DNA of 10,857 nucleotides from Jimgerdemannia flammicorona (taxonomy: Eukaryota; Mucoromycota; Endogonomycetes; Endogonales; Endogonaceae): contig RBNI01006909.1 of the NCBI GenBank assembly GCA_003990745.1, positions 1-10,857 of the forward strand, written 5' to 3'. Made by a program: the position numbers and the translations under genes. Below, one piece after another: positions 8,449 to 10,857 of the stretch. Within the stretch, counting starts at the first letter, position 1. Every line of letters starts with the position of its first letter. Under the pieces are notes generated by a model that ran no database searches, was not told the origin of the DNA, and was given only the letters and a program-made list of their open reading frames with translations.

Positions 8449-10378
8449 GTACCATATCTTCTGTACTTGATAATATTCTTGGGGTTCTTCTTTCCTAGAC
8501 CTTCTCCAATGACAGTAATGTTCTGGTTACTGGGTTCACCTGTTCTGTTCTTCTTCTCAGGATATCTGAATGAGATGTGTCCTGCCTTCTTGCAGATGAA
8601 ACACAATCCTTTTTCATGGAGCTGCTTCTTCTCATCCTCGGTGGGAGGTCTGGGTCCTCTGGGGTTTTACTAGTTCCTTTGATCATTCCTTTGATCATAT
8701 CTTTGGTCATTCCTTTGATCATTTCTCCTTATAGGATTCCTCCTATCTTGGTTATCCTTCTTGTGTTCTTGATTTTGTGGAGCTTGTGCAGCAAGGATTT
8801 CACAGGCTCTTCTTTATACTTAGGCAAAGCACTATGAGTAGTGGGGACATCCTGGGAGAAGACCTTGTTCCTTGATCTTCTGGGTGAGCCAGTCTGGTAG
8901 AGCTGCTAAGAGATGGTTGGCTCTGGTACCATTGATGACCAAATTGTTCTCCTGGTAGGTAAGTCCAACAGTTTTGAGGTAGGCATCCATTCTGGTGGCA
9001 AAGGTCTCTAGATCCTCTTCGCCATTCTTGTAGAACTTCAACTGAGACAGTTTGTTCCAATTTCTTATATGTAGGCTGCATTTCAGAATTTGGTCAGTAG
9101 TAAGGCCTTGAGTCCTGGGCCTGCTTCGTAGTCATCATATCCTAGTCTATTGTTGGTAGGTACTTGTCCATTGACTTGAGGGCAGGCTTCTCAGGTTACT
9201 GGGTATTGTTCCAAGGTTCACCAGAATTTGGCTGCTATTCTAGTGAAGAATGTGACTACTGTTTCTACTTATGCTGCTGATGTGGTAAATAGTTATTGAA
9301 GGGTGCTGTTCTGGTTGTTTGTGAGTATTCCTATAGGCACTCAGTTGTCATTCTATTGGTTTGCTTAGTAGCCTGTATCAACTGCATTGATGAAGTTTTC
9401 GATGTTGCTGTTTTTTCCACTGAATGTTGGGATTCACAAGGTCTTGGTTGGTTTGTTCTGTTCAGTAATCTGTCCTACTATCCCTGCTAGTGCTGCTAGC
9501 TGGGTGGTCAGTGCTGCAATGTTGGCATCTACTATTGTGTTGACTATTGGTGGTGGGTCTGTTGGGGTAGATTCTCCTGAAGATTGTTCTACTTGGTGGA
9601 GTTGTAGTGCTGTATGACTTGGAGTTACTTGATTCCCAGATATTAAGTCAAAGAGTTCTGTAAGAGAGGGTAAACCAAACCTCTGTATAGGTGGCTGGGT
9701 TGGTTCTGGGGTCTGATCTTTTTGACCTGTGGTCCCTTGGTAAATTCCTAGGCCTGCTATTTCTCATTGGCTATTGTCAGACTGGTAATCTGTAGAGTCT
9801 TTATCTGACTCCCTTCCCTGATGAGATAGTGTGTCCTTGTACTGGCTAGGTCCTTCAAAGATGATATCAGTCTCTAGCTGAGTAGATGGGCCTGCTCCTT
9901 GTTCAGCAGTAGGGGATGGTTGGCCTGCTTATTTGTTCTTGTACCTGGTTATGGCAGAGGCATAGTATACAACTAGCCTGTAGTAGAGGGAGGTCTTGGT
10001 AGAGATATGATGATATCTGTCAGAGGCAATCCACTCAGCAGCTGCTTCTCTTGTAGCAGGGGGTGTGATATAATCTAAAAAATCCTAGGTGGCTGCAGCA
10101 GTAGATTCTGGAGTCCTAGTGGTTTCAATGTGTTCTTGGAGGAGTTCATAGAACCTATGGCAGCTTACAATATTCCTAAGTCCTGGGTGATATGTTCTAA
10201 AGACCTAGTATAGATCCTTGTAAGCCTGGTCAATTACAAGCTGGCAGGTCCCTATATCTGTAGTTTCCTGGTACCACCTGGTCCTAATGGCAAGGGCTTC
10301 TCTGGCTCTGGTTTGGGGATCCACAGTTAGTTCTAGGGGTTACTCCTGTCCAAGGTTGGTCTTGTTCCAACTTCAGAA
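8367..10378 (-). pseudogene. gag: gag (capsid/nucleocapsid) with zinc knuckle, heavily interrupted
   Basis: From about 10378 to 9070 one minus-strand frame carries Gag-like sequence: REALAIRTRWYQETTDIGTC, IASDRYHHISTKTSLYYRLV, NIAALTTQLAALAGIVGQIT, IPTFSGKNSNIENFINAV. About 15 in-frame stops break it. Near 9070 the signal moves to the neighbouring frame (RNWNKLSQLKFYKNGEED, ATRMDAYLKTVGL, NHLLAALPDWLTQKI); an extra AT in ATATAAG explains the shift. A further local frame disturbance is likely near 8860-8805. Then come an acidic/basic linker, the RNDQ repeat, and the zinc knuckle CFICKKAGHISFRYP (8603-8562), a CX2CX4HX4C finger whose last Cys is now Tyr. The frame ends at TAA 8369-8367 inside the dUTPase region. 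No convincing initiator ATG survives. Original length about 630 residues, large for Ty3/Gypsy. Confidence 0.82.
8674..8721 (-). repeat. Four 12-bp tandem repeats in gag encoding Arg-Asn-Asp-Gln units
   Basis: On the plus strand the unit TTCCTTTGATCA occurs at 8674, 8686 and 8710, with the variant TATCTTTGGTCA at 8698. Read in the gag frame this gives RNDQRNDQRYDQRNDQ just before the zinc knuckle. Repeats of this kind in nucleocapsid regions are usually basic RNA-binding tails. The identical units point to recent slippage, and the length is likely to vary between copies. Confidence 0.85.
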
Positions 10379-10404
10379 GTGTATTCTTTGGTACCTTTTT
10401 GGCT

Positions 10405-10422
10405 GGTAATCCACTGCTACCA
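10405..10422 (-). promoter_or_regulatory. Primer-binding site, probably initiator-Met tRNA
   Basis: Three bases after the 5' LTR end (10426), the minus strand reads TGGTAGCAGTGGATTACC. It starts with TGG, the complement of the tRNA CCA end, at the correct distance. The implied tRNA 3' end, CTGCTACCA, equals that of eukaryotic initiator-Met tRNAs (the human one ends in the same nine bases). The match to a real tRNA may stop after about 12 nt, since the position corresponding to the invariant C61 of the T arm does not fit. Confidence 0.75.
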
Positions 10423-10425
10423 AGT

Positions 10426-10613
10426 TGTAATAACTCTCACTTCTACCCCTCTCTTATCCTTTGGATAATTAGAGAAGTAGACTATTACTTAGAGACTTAG
10501 TACATAATGTGTACCAAGAAGTCTTCAGTTTGAGGAAGTGCTCGCTTAAAGTAGTTTGTAGCAGCAGTGCCTTCTGTTTCAAAGGTCTTTCTCTTGTACC
10601 CTATTTTGAGGGT
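10426..10613 (-). repeat. 5' LTR fragment, 188 bp, U3 and R missing
   Basis: Aligned without gaps to 2075-2262 with nine differences, all transitions, giving about 95% identity. Similarity stops abruptly after GAGGGT at 10613. In element orientation only the U5-side end adjoining the PBS remains; the region corresponding to 2263-2853, with the TATA box, poly(A) signal and outer terminus, is absent. The element therefore has no promoter at its 5' end. The break could be a deletion, or an insertion of the flanking repeat DNA into the LTR, with the rest beyond the window. Confidence 0.93.
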
Positions 10614-10857
10614 AGTGCTCCTAACGAGTCAATTTAATCCGGATTGGATTCGGATTGATTCGGATTGAATCCCATCCGGATCAACTCGGATGGGATTCGA
10701 ATCCCATCCGGATGGATTCGAATCAGATTCGAATCAACCATTGTTTTGATTTCCAAATTAGACAATTAAATGTTTACATCAATAACTTGATGAATAATCA
10801 TCCAAATTTGATGATCTTGGTGTCATTTGAAAGCCCTTAATAAGGCCTATCTAATGA
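10614..10857. repeat. CpG-rich palindromic short-repeat block and AT-rich flank of unknown origin
   Basis: 10625-10735 consists of permuted GGATT, GATTCG, ATCCGG and TTCGAATC words, including a 24-bp perfect palindrome at 10687-10710 (half-site CGGATGGGATTC) and a second GATTCGAAT copy at 10714-10722. It holds 10 CpGs in about 107 bp, against 11 in 4.2 kb of pol. From about 10740 the sequence is AT-rich and ends with the near-palindrome GCCCTTAATAAGGCC (10832-10846). No protein-coding signal. It is not the missing half of the LINE. It may be a satellite, a MITE terminus or part of another transposon. I cannot name it. Confidence 0.6.

Larger units (their letters stand above)
4351..8526 (-). 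pseudogene. pol: pol polyprotein: dUTPase, Cys-rich, protease, RT, RNase H, integrase, chromodomain
   Basis: A single minus-strand frame of about 1390 codons opens after TAA 8529-8527 and ends at TAG 4353-4351. All domains are co-linear with no frameshift. Sixteen internal stops begin (first base) at 8241, 8133, 7629, 7485, 7311, 7209, 7197, 6975, 6852, 6393, 6129, 5973, 5283, 5130, 4833 and 4656. Many fall where the family has Arg: after KKDGSL, after SLLDL, after YQRFI, after QTE, and after PYNI. Missense changes match the same cause: SDQD for SDRD, EWCHF for EWRHY, MDCLSK for a DRLSK form, RQAH for RQAR. I count only 11 CpG dinucleotides in 4.2 kb. The frame is -1 relative to the 3' part of gag, overlapping it between 8526 and 8367. 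Catalytic residues are mostly preserved, so the source copy was recently functional. Confidence 0.93.
2075..10613 (-). mobile_element. Degenerate dUTPase-bearing Ty3/Gypsy (Metaviridae) chromovirus
   Basis: A single LTR retrotransposon lies on the minus strand, so its 5' end is on the right. The 188 bp at 10426-10613 match 2075-2262 at 179 of 188 positions without gaps. The PBS is at 10405-10422 and the polypurine tract at 2854-2866. Gene order is gag, dUTPase, protease, RT, RNase H, integrase, chromodomain, ORF3. RT and RNase H preceding integrase defines Ty3/Gypsy, and the chromodomain after integrase defines a chromovirus. The internal region is about 7.6 kb, longer than the usual 4.5-5.5 kb because of a long gag, the dUTPase and ORF3. 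It inserted into LINE RT sequence next to CCTAA (2070-2074). The matching target duplication cannot be tested, because the outer end of the right LTR is missing. Stops throughout gag and pol make it non-autonomous. Confidence 0.95.

Noticed and set aside
8386..8837. Hydrophobic plus-strand frames resembling membrane proteins (runs such as ILLVFLILW)
   Set aside because: They are the reverse complement of the gag zinc-knuckle and RNDQ-repeat region; the apparent hydrophobicity comes from antisense reading of Lys/Asn/Asp/Gln codons.
4351..10378. Reassigned stop codons (alternative genetic code)
   Set aside because: TAA, TAG and TGA all occur at positions expecting Arg or Trp, accompanied by Arg missense changes and CpG depletion; mutation explains all of it. 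The LINE shows the same pattern.
10620..10624. CCTAA after the right LTR, matching CCTAA at 2070-2074 as a target-site duplication
   Set aside because: The left LTR is complete at 779 bp, while the right copy stops after 188 bp, so the true outer end is missing and 10620 cannot be the insertion boundary. A 5-bp match in a short flank is easily chance.
10655..10840. Plus-strand open frame of 61 codons in the right flank
   Set aside because: The translation only repeats the DNA words (repeated DSN, IRI and similar); it is the repeat block read as codons.

Overview
The window is a stretch of decayed, nested retroelement DNA from a eukaryote. I see no intact gene. A chromodomain Ty3/Gypsy (Metaviridae) retrotransposon carrying a dUTPase, an L1-type LINE with a C-terminal RT zinc finger, and strong CpG depletion with stop-only decay together suggest a filamentous fungus with cytosine-deamination genome defence, most likely a basidiomycete. 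That assignment is an inference, and an oomycete or another eukaryote is not excluded. Almost everything reads on the minus strand, so elements run from high to low coordinates.

Layout. (1) 1-2074 is the C-terminal half of a LINE reverse transcriptase on the minus strand, in one reading frame for about 1.9 kb but full of stops. Its 5' half is absent. (2) 2075-10613 is one Ty3/Gypsy element on the minus strand, inserted into the LINE. The 3' LTR (2075-2853, 779 bp) is complete, with TGTAATA/TATTACA ends, a TATA box and a poly(A) signal. A polypurine tract follows it. The 5' LTR (10426-10613) keeps only the 188 bp next to the primer-binding site. Between them, in element order, come PBS, gag with an Arg-Asn-Asp-Gln repeat and a zinc knuckle, dUTPase, a Cys-rich segment, protease, RT, RNase H, integrase, GPY/F module and chromodomain, a spacer of about 0.6 kb, then an extra unrecognised ORF (ORF3) with its own promoter-like sequence, ending 22 bp from the polypurine tract. 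(3) 10614-10857 is unrelated flanking DNA made of ATCCGGAT/GATTCGAATC-type repeats, including a 24-bp perfect palindrome. Unlike everything else here, it keeps its CpGs.

The pol frame runs from 8526 to 4351 with 16 internal stops and no detectable frameshift. Most stops I could compare with the family fall where arginine (CGA/CGG) or tryptophan is expected, and the two LTR copies differ only by transitions. Point C-to-T/G-to-A mutation, centred on CpG, killed this element. Without its 5' promoter it should be non-autonomous and silent from that end. The parts most worth a second look are the dUTPase, ORF3, the Cys-rich segment and the CpG-rich palindromic flank.
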